Counted from the first letter of the stretch, positions 15,001-24,652 are shown. The stretch is 64,000 nt of DNA from Drosophila miranda (GCF_003369915.1 NC_046677.1:22524913-22588912), one strand, 5' to 3'. Program-made: numbers and translations. The notes: generated from the letters alone by a model not told the origin.

Positions 15001-16710
15001 AAGCATCACCTGAAATTCAAACAGTGCTCGTACAACTGGTGGGATCACAGCCTGGCCATTGGCGAGGTCTTCTTCCTGGCCTGGGGCATACGCGTCTGCT
15101 ACAATGTGCGGAATGCGGAGAGTCTCTACAACGAGGCGCGGCTCATCTCGTATGCCATTTACAACATAGCCCTTGTCAACATAGCCATGGTGGTCTTCCA
15201 GTAAGTTGGGAATGAGAGCAGCACCTGATGCTCCTGTCCTGTCCTGTTCTGTCCTGTTCTGTCCTGTTTGTGCAACACAATTGACACATGCTGGGTAATC
15301 CAACATGCTGTGGCACGCGTCATACCCATTAGGGCAACCGCAAACGCCTGCACCCCGCACTCCAGCCATCATTGGTTGGTCCTTTTAATTAAATTCCTTT
15401 GCTTTGTGCGCGCTCGTGTTCGCGTTGTAATCCTTTTTTGTTGGCCTGCCTCTCCGACTGTCTGTCTGTCTGTCTGCATCGCCCTTCCCACGCTTTGTTT
15501 GCCTAGACATTCCCGGCCATCTTTCGGTTTCAAGTTGTCTGCGGGTTTACCCGGTTTCTGGGTTCGTGTGTTCCCCAAATTGAAATCCTTTTTGAAGAGC
15601 TCTTTTTTTATAATTAATGCAATTTGTTGGCAAACTTTTACAGCCACGTAGGTGAACTGCCAAGGGTTTTGGGGTTTGCTTAGAGTGTTGATTGGGAGAG
15701 CCAATGAATGGGCCAGAAATCATAGGGAAAGGTGTGAAGTTTGTGAAGGTTTAGGTGTGCAAAATGGGGCTCTTACTGTTGCTAGGTTTCTGCCAGATAA
15801 TTGAGGATTCAACCAACTATTTGACACTTTATGGGGCAGAGTTCAGGTGAATATTTGGCTTGATTCTACATTGCGCCTAGCCACCATCTTTTAAGAGAAA
15901 TTTAAGCCTAATACTTTGTCTCAAATGGACTTAAAAAAAGGGAAATAAAACCATGAAAATCATATAACACCTTGAATAAAAGATCGACTGTATCGTCGAA
16001 TACCCTTGCTTCCTTAGTCCTCAATCACTACTCCAAAACTGAACCATCAATTCCCAGTTCCTTTATCAAAAACTAACATAAATTGTGTCCTATTTTGCTC
16101 CACCAAACAGTGTAATGCTCTTCCCCCAAGCTGGACCCGACTACAAGTACATGCTGGGCTTTGTGCGCACCCAACTGTCGACCACCACCACCATTGCTTT
16201 GGTCTTTGGGCCGAAGATATTGCGGGTGTTCAAGGGCCAGGGCGACAAATGGGATCAGAAGGCCAAGGTGAGAAGCATAACAGCTTCGTTCTCGCTGAAT
16301 GGAGTGGGCCTAGTGGCCGAAGAGTCGCCGGATTTGTACCAGGAGAATGAAGAGCTAAAGGTAAGGGATTTAGGACTTTGGAGGGAGACTTGTGCTAAGG
16401 AATTTTGGTATGTTTTTGCTAGGAACAAATCCAAAAGTTGGCCCATCAAATTGAGTTCATGAAGACTGTGCACATGCAGATGAACAACAGGCATCTGAAA
16501 CCGAAACCGGGCGGATACTTTACCATCACTTCGACCTCGTTCCAGGCTCCCTACAGCAAGAACACGGTTTCCACAGCACAGACCCAAACGGGCAAAGATG
16601 AGGCCAGCGGGTAAGTCACTGAAGATGAAGCCTCAAGTATATATGGATTCAAAATTGTTTCGTTTAGGGCCACGCCAACGAAATCCAAATCGCCCAAGGG
16701 CAAAGTCTGA
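1..16710 (+). CDS. smog: Smog/GPR158-like family C GPCR, 12 exons, 5' partial
   Basis: Orphan-type family C GPCR; Drosophila Smog is a receptor for the secreted ligand Fog and acts through G12/13 in cell-shape change. Exons: 1-510, 2190-2376, 10225-10429, 10489-10903, 10963-11261, 11406-11559, 14613-14722, 14782-14926, 14992-15200, 16111-16360, 16423-16610, 16668-16710. All phases agree and, counted from the in-frame Met at 187, give 842 codons. That Met directly precedes a hydrophobic signal-like stretch (LWLLLAACA), but the frame is open to position 1, so the true start may lie outside. A low-complexity Ala/Thr/Ser region follows. Exons 3-4 match the GPR158-type extracellular Cache region, exon 5 is a Cys-rich EGF-like module, and exons 6-10 hold seven hydrophobic segments. 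Family is firm; orthology to smog (CG31660) is from memory. Confidence 0.85.
511..2189 (+). other. Intron 1 of the Smog-like gene
   Basis: Donor gtaggt after 510, acceptor ttaacag at 2189. The content is A/T-rich non-coding DNA with a poly-A-rich tract near 2060. I see no gene or repeat inside. Confidence 0.7.
2377..6082 (+). other. Left part of intron 2 of the Smog-like gene
   Basis: Donor gtgagt after 2376. It holds a (GT)n plus poly-G tract at 2459-2482 and short homopolymers. Open frames here lack coding character. No nested gene is seen before the Tim8-like pair. Confidence 0.6.
6083..6307 (-). CDS. Tim8/DDP-like small Tim chaperone, diverged paralog
   Basis: A 74-residue single-exon protein with the twin CX3C signature of small Tim proteins: CWKKC near residue 30 and CLSDC near residue 44, flanked by predicted helices. 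Small Tims form hexameric chaperones in the mitochondrial intermembrane space that guide hydrophobic inner-membrane precursors, and their cysteines pair as disulphides. The start is ATG at 6307. It lies in intron 2 of the Smog-like gene, antisense to it, 305 bp from a closer Tim8 relative. It lacks the N-terminal acidic stretch of its neighbour, which suggests divergence after duplication. Family assignment is firm; the exact ortholog is not. Confidence 0.8.
   Translation of the reverse strand: MSDYEHEIEAMETKRNVQDCAYIHEFQEICWKKCDEQGTTTEKCLSDCMERVLETIIFVSEHFADAMDKRGAAD
6613..6867 (-). CDS. Tim8-like small Tim chaperone
   Basis: An 84-residue intronless protein with CWEKC and CLSNC (twin CX3C) and the Tim8-typical IGKPSSKLD segment between them. 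It closely resembles Drosophila Tim8 as I remember it. In this family it would partner a Tim13-type subunit in the mitochondrial intermembrane space. It is nested antisense in intron 2 of the Smog-like gene, next to a more diverged paralog. No intron and an intact frame suggest either a retrocopy that stayed functional or an ancestral single-exon gene. Confidence 0.82.
   Translation of the reverse strand: MDEYENVSGKDKEMDEFLQLERQKAEVTALLHEFNEICWEKCIGKPSSKLDQATQVCLSNCVDRFIDTSVLIAKRFVEVINRRQ
6868..8574 (+). other. Intron 2 stretch between the Tim8-like genes and a dispersed repeat
   Basis: No convincing gene. It contains a (CA)n/(GA)n tract at 8107-8163 and short purine-rich runs. It may include the promoter of the 6613-6867 gene just upstream of 6868. 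Confidence 0.5.
8575..9850 (-). repeat. Dispersed promoter-plus-first-exon repeat, inverted copy
   Basis: Reverse complement of the unit seen at 24.65-25.45, 25.6-26.86 and 27.8-29.08 kb. Shared landmarks in order are: the cacgatattt...cgtattcccataataataa block, cagctcaattt..aac, tttttggtatttccgata, the gccgccat motif (9144-9156), atggagatagatatg (near 9045), the ccctgcagctt segment before a gta donor, gatatttgatcatgtgtt, and ggtaaaaggagacgacaag. The short exon is degenerate here: the frame ends early compared with the other copies. It sits in intron 2 of the Smog-like gene. I do not recognise the family. Confidence 0.75.
11560..12296 (+). other. Intron 6 start and upstream region of the nested ZnT gene
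   Basis: Donor gtgagt of the Smog-like gene, then AT-rich sequence without coding signal. It must include the promoter and 5'UTR of the ZnT gene at 12297. No clear TATA or DRE motif is seen. Confidence 0.5.
12297..14533 (+). CDS. Zinc transporter of the ZnT2/3/4/8 (CDF/SLC30) type, nested gene
   Basis: Two exons, 12297-13650 and 13710-14533, with a 59-bp intron, encode 725 residues. CDF transporters move Zn2+ from cytosol into vesicles in exchange for protons. Metal-site motifs are visible: HLLTD in TM2 and HVIGD in TM5, the HD...HD pattern of zinc-selective ZnTs. A HCH motif (DHCHLEV) just before TM1 and a short HHGHGH loop are typical of ZnT2/3/4/8. The C-terminal cytoplasmic domain ([22 protein letters not shown]) is intact. 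Unusual is a roughly 350-residue charged N-terminal tail with three Trp repeats (TWSEEL, TWSAEF, TWYADL). It lies in intron 6 of the Smog-like gene on the same strand. Related fly genes include ZnT33D, ZnT35C and ZnT41F; I cannot choose. Confidence 0.88.
14559..14564 (+). promoter_or_regulatory. Poly(A) signal of the nested ZnT gene
   Basis: AATAAA lies 26 bp after the ZnT stop and about 50 bp before the next Smog-like exon, so the nested transcript must end inside the last ~50 bp of the host intron. Confidence 0.6.
14723..14781 (+). other. GC-AG intron in the Smog-like gene
   Basis: The exon ends ...acctggcg and the intron starts gcaagt, a GC donor otherwise matching consensus. The acceptor is cttcacag. 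Only this junction keeps the conserved [11 protein letters not shown] reading through TM3/ICL2; the nearby GT at 14727 would break phase. The intron is 59 bp. Confidence 0.75.
15201..16110 (+). other. Intron 9 of the Smog-like gene
   Basis: Donor gtaagt, acceptor caccaaacag. It contains a (CTGTC)-type run at 15234-15268 and a (TGTC)n tract near 15461. No gene seen. Confidence 0.65.
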
Positions 16711-17364
16711 CGAGGTCAACGAAGTGTTAAAGATTGCTCAATAGAAGTTGTTGACCAGCATGGAACAGCAACGGTCGTAGAGGATGCAATTGCTTTTAGT
16801 TTCTACCAAACAGAGCCAGAGATGCAGATGACGGGAGAGGAGCAGCCAGGGCCAGAGGAAGCGGAGCTGCTCAGGCAGTTTCGACGCCTCTTTGCACCCA
16901 TTTTGGACGACAGCCTGCAGCTGTACTATAGGCTGAATGAGACGGATGAGACGGCTGGGGATACAGAGCACATACGGATCCATCAGACAGTGGCGCAGCT
17001 GAACGAGCAGCACACGAGCAGCGAGGAGGAGACAATGGTGACCCACGTAAACAGTCCCTCGCCGCCCGTGGAGGTGGAGCTGCTGCCGCTTTCCAGCTGC
17101 CCCAGTTCGACGTCGAGCAGCTCTCTGTACGCCATACACACACCATCGCCGGCGGCTCTTGCCAGCGGCCTGCTGCTCCTGCCCCAGTGTCTGGACTCGC
17201 CTTTGCTGTCCTGCAGTCCCGAGTCGCGCACGATCACCGAGCAGGTGCAGCTGCACAGACCACCCCAGCAGCTAATCGAGGACGAGAACAACACCTCGTG
17301 CTCGTTGTCATCGAATCTGACGGACAGCAAGACTCTGGATGGTCGTGCCCCCATTGTGGTGTGA
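16711..17364 (+). CDS. smog: In-frame 217-codon C-terminal extension of the Smog-like receptor
   Basis: After the receptor's UGA stop (16708-16710, followed by C) the same frame stays open for 217 codons, to a UGA at 17362-17364. Codon choice from about 16830 looks coding (many CTG, CAG, GAG). The peptide is acidic and Ser/Pro-rich, with a predicted-helix-like start ([19 protein letters not shown]). Two routes could reach it: UGA-C readthrough, or an alternative acceptor at 16798-16799 (attgcttttag) that joins donor 16611 in the correct phase and skips the stop. A separate cistron from the ATG at 16822 is less likely. The product would be a longer cytoplasmic tail. Confidence 0.6.
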   Translation, partial: RGQRSVKDCSIEVVDQHGTATVVEDAIAFSFYQTEPEMQMTGEEQPGPEEAELLRQFRRLFAPILDDSLQLYYRLNETDETAGDTEHIRIHQTVAQLNEQHTSSEEETMVTHVNSPSPPVEVELLPLSSCPSSTSSSSLYAIHTPSPAALASGLLLLPQCLDSPLLSCSPESRTITEQVQLHRPPQQLIEDENNTSCSLSSNLTDSKTLDGRAPIVV

Positions 17365-18878
17365 GATCTCTCTCTCTCTCTCTTCGGATCTCCATCTTCT
17401 CCTCTCTCTCTTAATCGGCTTTATATGTGATTTCGTTTACACTGTCTTAGAGCAACACAGCAAACAAATAGTGAAGGAAAACAGCTTAATGTTTCAACTA
17501 GTCTTAAATAATGTTTGTGTGTGTCTGTTTAAATGTTAAATGCGTTCATGCGGTGCGCCACTGAAGTTCTGTAAATAATTTGCAGGGAAATCTGTATGCC
17601 ATTTAAAGTAAGTTTTTTCCGCCAGGAGGGAGGACTTCTCCCCTGGGAGGACATACCCCATATTTAGTGCTAGTATTTTTAATTTATTTACAATTTTCTA
17701 TAATTTATAATACCTCTATCATTGTTTAATTGGGGCCTTGAGAATATTAAGATGTTTTGTAAATGCCTTTGACATCAAGTTTATTTTTATTTCTATTTAA
17801 TTGTATGCTTAACTCTTTGTTATTTTAGTTCAGTTATAAGTATGTGTCACGCGTCATGCAGCAGCACCCCTCGATTTGTCTGATTGGTGGTGGGATGCGT
17901 TTCTGCCAGGAATCAGTGATCCACGCCCAAAAAAACTTGGGTCTTAGTGTCGCTTGAGCCTCTTAAAGCAGTATTTTCTATTATTTTTTTAAATTTATGC
18001 CTAGCGCTTAGTTATTTTAATTTAGTTTAGCATTTAACAATTTTTTAAGAAATATTTTACTGGTTTCTTCCACATTTTCGCCACAGATTTCCCCAAAAAA
18101 GTGCAATATTTTCTCTTAAAGAGTTAAAAATACTTATCTTCAAAAACGCCACCGCATAAACGTAAACTCCATGTGTGTTTTGAATCATTTATGTTTTGGC
18201 TTCTCAAACATACACCCACTCATTATCTCACCCATCAACCATAATCTTCATAGTTTTCGAAACCAAAAAGCAGCATTGAGCAAATATTTTTCACTTCGTT
18301 CGGATCGCCAGGAAGTTGATGTATATCGTGTGGATAGAGTGGAACAGTAGACAGCCAGATGAGATGGCCGGGCGACTCATAGAGTCCCCCCAGGGCCCCT
18401 TAGGGATTTGGCGTTAATAAATTATTCATTTCTCTCATGCACCTAGCGAAACTAAAGGCATATTTAATTCACGTTTTCCTTGTTGTCAGTGCACCCATTT
18501 CATAGGACATACTTTTCTTTGCTTTTTAGGGAAATTCACTTGATTTTCTTTTTGTCATACGATCTATATACAATACATAGCCCTTAAGCATAGCAAAGAG
18601 AGTCGATTTTAGTGTACAAGAACATAAATATACATACATATACCTATACTATATACAAATATATATATAAATTGGATTTTTAGCGTACAATTTTAAACTG
18701 ATTAACTGTTAACAGGACCGCAATTTCTCTCCATACAGTTCATAAAACAAAAACAAAAATAATATATTAAAAAAACCAAAACAAAAATCAACAATTTATG
18801 GCATAAGCTAATGTTAAATTACAAATATTGTAAAGAAAACATCTGGCAAGATCAAAAACAAAACAAATTAAAAATAAA
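17365..18878 (+). other. Probable 3'UTR of the Smog-like gene
   Basis: A/T-rich sequence after a (TC)n run at 17368-17383. Poly(A) signals AATAAA occur at 18415-18420 and 18873-18878, so either end is possible. No coding frame of quality is seen. Confidence 0.55.
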
Positions 18879-19385
18879 TGTTATAAAAACAAAGGAACAA
18901 ATGGCTTGACCTTACAGAACGTTTCATGGCTATAAGAGCCACTGAAAGGGATTATAAGAGATTCAAGAGTTCAGATCTAGTAAGAATAGGGGTCCCCCTT
19001 TGCCCGCGGACACGTTTGAAACTGAAATCGAAAAGACACTTCCACTTCCAACCAACGAGAGCATTTTGAGGCTCTCTTTAGGCATTCGTGCAGAGGAAAC
19101 ACTTCGTGGAGTAAAAACCAAAGGAAATCCAACAAAAACGACACTTTTTGCTTCCACTTGACTCGTTTTGCTCAGTGGCTGATGCTCAATGTCTTCATAA
19201 GAGAGAGCTGCTCTCCGATCAGCCCATAAGCTCGAAACAGAAAACACGAGAGTACCAAAAATACGCATTCTGTTGAGAGAGTAAACGGTGTGCCTCTTTT
19301 TTCTCTGTCCTTTCGACGAGCAGACAGCATAGAGAAAATTGAGTGATATTTTTCGAGGTTTTTACAGCCTAGCTTTTTTTGGCCT

Positions 19386-19720
19386 TTACTTTATTATTTC
19401 TATAGAGGCAGCTTCCTTGCATTTATGCTCGCACTCCTCTATCGTGCCGAAGTTATTCTTGTTCGGTCTTCCACAGCCGCCATATATCCACCTTTCGCAC
19501 TCGTTCTTAAAGAGATAATAGGAATATCTCGGAAAATGGCCATGGCAGGTGAAACCATCGGTGCCCTGACTGGCCGGTTCCAGAGCACAGATCGCTGCAA
19601 GAGAGAGTGTTTTAGATGAAGTATAGTCCCCATTATCCCGTTGTACTCACGATCCTTGAGGGCCCGTGAAAGCCCAGACAGGGCCGCGATGATGATGACG
19701 ACGACGGAAATTAACGTCAT
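19386..19720 (-). CDS. Secreted single-domain Kunitz-type protein
   Basis: Two exons, 19651-19720 and 19386-19594, with a 56-bp intron (gtgagt...ttgcag), encode 92 residues. Residues 1-20 form a signal peptide (MTLISVVVIIIAALSG). The mature part is one Kunitz/BPTI domain with six cysteines, including WIYGGCGRPNKNNF and the closing CEHKC. The first two cysteines are 13 residues apart rather than 8 as in BPTI, as in the group of small Drosophila Kunitz proteins clustered at 24A on 2L (from memory). The P1 region is changed, so protease inhibition is not assured. It lies downstream of and antisense to the Smog-like gene. Confidence 0.82.
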
Positions 19721-20103
19721 TTTCTTATAGGTTTGGACTGCTTCTATCAGAAGCAGATTAGATAGAACATCTAAAGGCGGGGTAAGAATTAGTTCTGGAA
19801 AGGGAATTAGCATCGTGGCAAATCGATTTGGTAGCCGAGGCCATGCCAAAGACGCTGCTGGACTGGACAGCCTGATAGTCGCTAATAAATCTCTACTATG
19901 GTCTATACTAGTGTATATTTCGATTTGAGGCTCTTTCGCCGAGTGTACAACTTTCTGGCTTAGATTTAGACATGGAAAATGTGGACGGAATGTGTTTCGT
20001 TATAAAAAAGTTATCCTTGGCTTAAAATGTAATAAATAAAGAGCAGTGGGTAAAGGCACTATTGGTGGCTGTCTTTTTTTTTTCGTTTGTGGTAATCCGC
20101 CTC

Positions 20104-20748
20104 TTAGCTGCGACGCACAATCCTTGCAGCGGCGCCCATCAACAGGAAACCCAGCAAAAGTTGCAGAGATCCGTGCATTTGTAGCAGGCTAGAGCCATTG
20201 CAACTGTCGTTGGAGCAATAGCATTCCTCCCAGTACACGCCGTTCTCGTAGACGCCCCAATTGCAGACGCCCGTCACGCCCGTATCCGAGACAGAGGCAC
20301 AGCGACGTATCACCTGACGCCAGCGTCCGTCCCCTGGGGAGAGAGAGAAAACAACCATTAAACGATGGATATTCTAGAAGTAACAACGTGAGATGCTAAC
20401 AAATGAATCCCCTGGGTCCCTGCTGGACCACCTTCATGCAGAAGGAGCCGGGCATGTGGCTCTCGTCGCTGTTGCATTCGATGGCAATGTGTTCGGTGCG
20501 ATTGAACTTTTTGTAGGCGCCGCAGCTGTCGTGACCCTTGCGGTCTTGGTCCGAGGAGCACTGGTAGCAGCGTATGGCCCAGCTGCCTGTAAGAAAACAG
20601 TAATGAATCTCAATTAACAAACAAAACACCTGCCCCAAGCCACACCCTAAGCGGAGATTATGGATGTGGCGTTGGGTTTTTTGCATAACCACCTACCGCA
20701 CACGGCCAGCGAGAGCAATATAAAAGCACAGCGCGTTATTCTGGACAT
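20104..20748 (-). CDS. Ly6/uPAR-family GPI-anchored protein (first Ly6 gene)
   Basis: Three exons, 20697-20748, 20401-20586 and 20104-20333, encode 155 residues with consistent phases (1 and 1). A signal peptide (MSRITRCAFILLSLAVCG) is followed by AIRCYQC, the classic first strand of a three-finger Ly6 domain, further cysteines, and the closing CYCSNDSCN. A hydrophobic C-terminal tail (LQLLLGFLLMGAAA) fits GPI-anchor addition. The donor of intron 2 is weak (attt|gttagc), but only it restores GFIWDGRWRQ. It is divergently transcribed from the Crok-like gene with about 0.5 kb between starts. Such fly Ly6 proteins act in septate junctions, ion-channel control and sleep; the specific role is unknown. 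Confidence 0.82.
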
Positions 20749-20865
20749 GGTTGAGCTTCGTATGGTTTGTGCGTTTCAATTAACTTAGCTAAAATGGGGA
20801 TTTAAACTAAATAAATTGAAAACAAATGGAATGATGTGACCGCGGATTAAAATATACAGTCCGAC

Positions 20866-21155
20866 CCTCAGAAATATACCAAATATACCGTCCAATTTTA
20901 AAAATATACCGTAAATATACTGACGAACTCAAGTTCTATTGTACAGAATTTTATTAGCCACATAACTTTAAAGGATTGCTAAATCAATTTTCTACTTAAC
21001 TGGCTGATTCTTAATACTTGCTTTTATTGGATTTTGCGTAAAATACAACCAATTTGTTTGCTTTGGTATTTTATGTGGACAGTGCTAACAGCCTGTTGGA
21101 AAAAGAAACACACCAAGACAGCCATCGATAAGAGCACGAAAACTATCGATACCAG
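20866..21155. promoter_or_regulatory. Bidirectional Ly6 promoter region with motif-6-like and DRE sites
   Basis: Between the two divergent Ly6 genes lie repeated ataccgtaaatat / aaatatacc sequences (20868-20924), resembling Drosophila core promoter motif 6, and two DRE-like sites, catcgataa (21123-21131) and tatcgata (21144-21151), about 110-130 bp before the Crok-like ATG. DREs bind DREF and mark housekeeping-type promoters. Confidence 0.5.
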
Positions 21156-21256
21156 CCAGCATTTTTTGGGCGGTGTTCGCATTTTGTTTTCATTAATTTG
21201 TTGTTTGCAGAGGCCCCAAAAAGAGTTAAAACAAACAGAAATATAGACCGTTCAGC

Positions 21257-21799
21257 ATGAAAACCTTTGAGAAATGCGTTCTGGGTGCTGTACTGCTGTG
21301 CTTCCTGCTGCAAACTGGTAAGTGCCATATGAGAGCCACCTGCGTCTGCGCCGCGTATATTTTATTAATGCCATAAAAATGTTGTCTCATGTGATTGACC
21401 ACAGCCCAGGCCATCAAGTGCTGGGACTGCCGCAGCGACAGCGATCCGAAGTGCGGCGATCCCTTCGACAATAGCACCCTGGCCATCACGGACTGCCAGC
21501 AGGCCCCCGAACTGGAGCACCTAAAGGGGGTGCGGCCGACGATGTGTCGCAAGATCCGCCAGAAGGTGCACGGCGAGTGGCGTTACTTCCGCAGCTGTGC
21601 GTACATGGGCGAGCCGGGCATCGAGGGCGACGAGCGCTACTGCCTGATGCGGACGGGCAGCTACAACATCTTCATGGAGTACTGCACCTGCAACAGCAAG
21701 GACGGCTGCAACGGCGCCGGCCTGACCCGCCTCGGGCTGGCCAACGTCCTGGGCGGCACCCTCCTCGCTGTCCTCGTGGCGCAACTCTTGAGGCAATAG
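21257..21799 (+). CDS. crok: Crok-like Ly6/uPAR GPI-anchored protein
   Basis: Two exons, 21257-21317 and 21405-21799, encode 151 residues. A signal peptide ends at about TAQA, then IKCWDCRSDSDPKCGDPF starts the Ly6 domain. Cysteines continue to CTCNSKDGCN, and the hydrophobic end (LANVLGGTLLAVLVAQLL) fits a GPI signal. The sequence closely resembles Drosophila Crooked (CG17218) as I remember it. Crok is needed to assemble septate junctions and for tracheal tube size, through trafficking of junction proteins. A DRE-type promoter lies upstream. A poly(A) signal AATAAA is at 22110-22115. Family certain; the symbol is a memory-based match. Confidence 0.8.
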
Positions 21800-22711
21800 C
21801 AATAGCCCGCCTAGCCCTAGCCAAAACTAATGTGTAATTTTCAAGTGCCTTTTCCAATGACTCGAATCGAAAAACAAAAAACTTAAAACTTGGAACTCGT
21901 TTCCGTCCATATCTCTATGCCGCACAACACACAAAACATTCCGTATATCTTAAGCTCAATGTTCGAATCTCGCATTTTTGTCTGTCTCTATTTTGTATGC
22001 AATTTTTACAAAGAATTCTTTAGTTTAAGGATGTGAGGGTCGTGCACTTGCAAATTGTATTCTATTTGTATTGTATTGCCCCCACGAAAAGTAGAACGTT
22101 TTGTAATCGAAATAAAAGATTGATGTATACACAAAGATTTGGGATAGCTTTCAGTTTTCAGAGTATTTTTGGCCTTCGAGCCGAAGAGAGTCAAGGATCG
22201 GTGGGTCATTCGAATTATAAGCCTGAAAGGATGTTTATTTGGTACTCAGTCAGTAAATGCGTGTGTAATCCTATGATTTGCGAGTTAAACAGCTGTATCT
22301 CTCTCCGAGTCGACCAGCTAGTGCCTCAAGGACGCGCTTAAGGATATAATTGGACCGAACCAACATATCGAATAGACATAAATAAATTCATATTACTAAA
22401 AAATTATGTATAAATACAAAGAATATAATTATCTTAATCGCACCTGTTTCCTACACAAATTTTAGGCAGACCTCAAGAAAGGTTGCCAAATACATATTCG
22501 CGTCTGAATCAGATCGGATCAATATTATAACCAGAATGAACAATTCAATTTCCCATGGCTACGCTACCCCCTTCTACGCGCTTACTCCTTATCTCTCACA
22601 CGCAATCTTCCTCGCCCCGTGTGCGTCGCCTGGCGGAGGGAAGCGAGATGCAACGGCTAATCTTGGTGTGAGAACAGAGAGAGAGAGAAGTGCGATCCAC
22701 GTTTACTAGGA
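21800..22711 (+). other. 3'UTR of the Crok-like gene and intergenic DNA
   Basis: The 3'UTR probably ends after the AATAAA at 22110-22115. The rest is AT-rich with a short (GA)n run near 22677. No gene seen. Confidence 0.5.
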
Positions 22712-23162
22712 AATTAGAAGGGGACCCGTCTGATTGGCGGCAGCACGCTGCTTGACCACGATTTGGTTGGCGATGCGATCCAAATCACGCTGTCCTGTCC
22801 GATGGAGCTGAGCTGGCGGCCACCGTCTGGGTGCTTCTCGAGACGGCGGGCGTACTCCTGGTCCTGGAGACCATTACGGGCAGCACCGGCACGGCAGAAA
22901 TGCGCTGGGTGGACACCGTTGCGCTTGCGATCACCATAGATCTTGATTATGGAACCAACACAAGCAGAACTGCGGTGATACAAATGACGCAGGAACGAGG
23001 CGCAACGCCACCATATAAACAGTCGGGATCGTAAGGGGCCAGCTCCTTGAATATGGCCGTCTTCGCGATGTCCATCTGGTCGGGCACCTTCAATTTCCCA
23101 GTCTTCTTGAGGAAGATGGCAACAGCCTTGGTAACGACATGCCCTTTCTGTGACACCTGGCT
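22712..23162 (-). pseudogene. Processed pseudogene of ribosomal protein S19
   Basis: Three minus-strand frames together cover almost the whole of RpS19: PGVT, then [79 protein letters not shown] and QTGPL. Several frameshifts and missense changes break it (for example [14 protein letters not shown] in place of the normal continuation), and no ATG remains at the N-terminus. No intron is present, which fits a retrocopy. RpS19 is a 40S subunit protein; this copy cannot make it. The upstream part of the same transcript-like block comes from another gene. Confidence 0.82.
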
Positions 23163-23332
23163 GCTTTCTTGTTAAAGCCAAGCGAAATGTTGTCCACCCT
23201 AGAGTCGAGGTTGAACAGGCGATCCTTGGATGTGATTCTGCGCACAAAGGGCAATTTCCGCGACTCGTGTTCTGAGTTGTGAGTCGCCACAGCAGCCGCT
23301 TTGCAAGGATGCACATGCAGATCAGCAACATG

Positions 23333-23540
23333 GGCCAGTGCCTCGGCGAATCTATCACAGTCCAGATGGAGATATATGTCGAAGATTTGGGCCAGCAAAC
23401 TGCGCGGCTCCCAGCCGTACTTTGCCGGATTCTTTACCTTCAGATCGTTTTGGGACCCGCTAACTGTTTCAGATTGAAATTCAACATTGAGCTGAGACGA
23501 TCCACGAGTTCGGCGCGCATGAGAGCCTCTTGCTGATGGA
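23333..23540 (-). pseudogene. Ube4B/Ufd2-like core fragment joined to the RpS19 pseudogene
   Basis: A minus-strand frame reads [49 protein letters not shown] and [16 protein letters not shown], matching the conserved core of Ufd2/UBE4B E4 ubiquitin ligases just before the U-box region. The match then stops and an unrecognised segment (23163-23332, [20 protein letters not shown]) bridges to RpS19. There is no U-box, no start and no promoter, so it is a fragment. Sequence up to about 23.87 kb may also belong, but I cannot place it. Confidence 0.65.
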
Positions 23541-24652
23541 GCGGGCGGGAGGGTAGAGCTCAGACAAAGGCGGCGGTGGCGGCTTGGGACGTACCACCTT
23601 GGACACTGTCAGCGGTGCAAATGCTGGCACTGGCTGCGCAACAAAGAGTTTTTTCTGATTGTTGATTTGATTTACGATGATCTCCATCTCTTTATGCCAC
23701 AATAAGACCACTGTCCCACTAGAGACACCTGAAGAGCTGCAAATTGGGCTATGGGGAGAACTGCAATGAGAGTTCCTTTTGGAAGCAGTCGCCTCCAGCG
23801 CACGCATTATTATCAAATATGGCTGCCCGTTTGGAGACCAAGCCAGGCCCGATGATCGCCAAACAGCCACGTTCGAAGTGGAGTCCGGGAAGGGCCTGTG
23901 GCTTGGCTTGTCTGCTTTATAATTTTAGTTGCTTATTTATTTTTTCAGTTTTTTCATGTTTCTGCTATGCTTCTTTTGCTGCTTCCTTCTTCTCTCTCTG
24001 TCTCTGATGACTTCCATTTTTGCTGCATACACACAAATGCATACACGTACGTACTCTTGTGTGCATGTGTTGATCGCTGGCGCGCAAATTGTGTTTCACT
24101 GTGTGTGTATTTCCTTGCTTTCATTGGTTGCTTGTGTTTTTGCGAGGCACTCAAAGAATGAATAGGGTATAACGGTTAGAGAAAATGTATGTAACAACCA
24201 AAAATATGATTTACAAATACAACAATTTATGCATATACATTTATGTGCATATAAAATCTCCGGCTCCAATGAATGCAGAAACTAATTCTAGTTCAAAGAA
24301 ATTGTGCAGTTTATGGTCTTCTCATAGCAACCAAGAATAGGTATCGGTGTCTAGATAGGTGATAAATATGATTTCCAATCATGGAAAGGGAACGATTAGC
24401 CCATTGTCGACCAGGGGGTAGTTAAATACACTCCACTTAACTTACGAATTTTGAATAATTTTAACGCAGCTCAGGTAAGAGATAAGAAGTTAAGGAGAAG
24501 AATAGGTCTACAGATCTACAGGAAAAATTCTTATTATTATTATTGGTATTATTTTCCGCGATTTAACTCAAGGCGTTATCCGGCTTAAATAAAGGGGGTC
24601 TAAGTGGGCTAAGCTCGTTTCTTCATCAGTATTTACGGTATATTTTAGTATA
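23541..24652. other. Intergenic stretch, possible remnant of the composite pseudogene on its left
   Basis: A minus-strand frame up to 23870 contains a proline-rich [12 protein letters not shown] piece that could extend the Ube4B-linked remnant. The rest is AT-rich with no coding or RNA signal. Confidence 0.4.

Noticed and set aside
15640..15662. Alternative acceptor (cttttacag) and micro-exon in receptor intron 9
   Set aside because: It gives a short non-conserved reading with an early stop; the acceptor at 16110 restores the conserved TM6-TM7 sequence.
16822..17364. Separate downstream gene starting at the internal ATG
   Set aside because: The frame is open back to the receptor UGA and in phase with it, so an extension is simpler.
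18963..19268. 101-codon minus-strand frame with a signal-like start (MRIFGTLVFSVSSLWA)
   Set aside because: Composition is not coding-like, no domain, and it lies between gene 3' ends.
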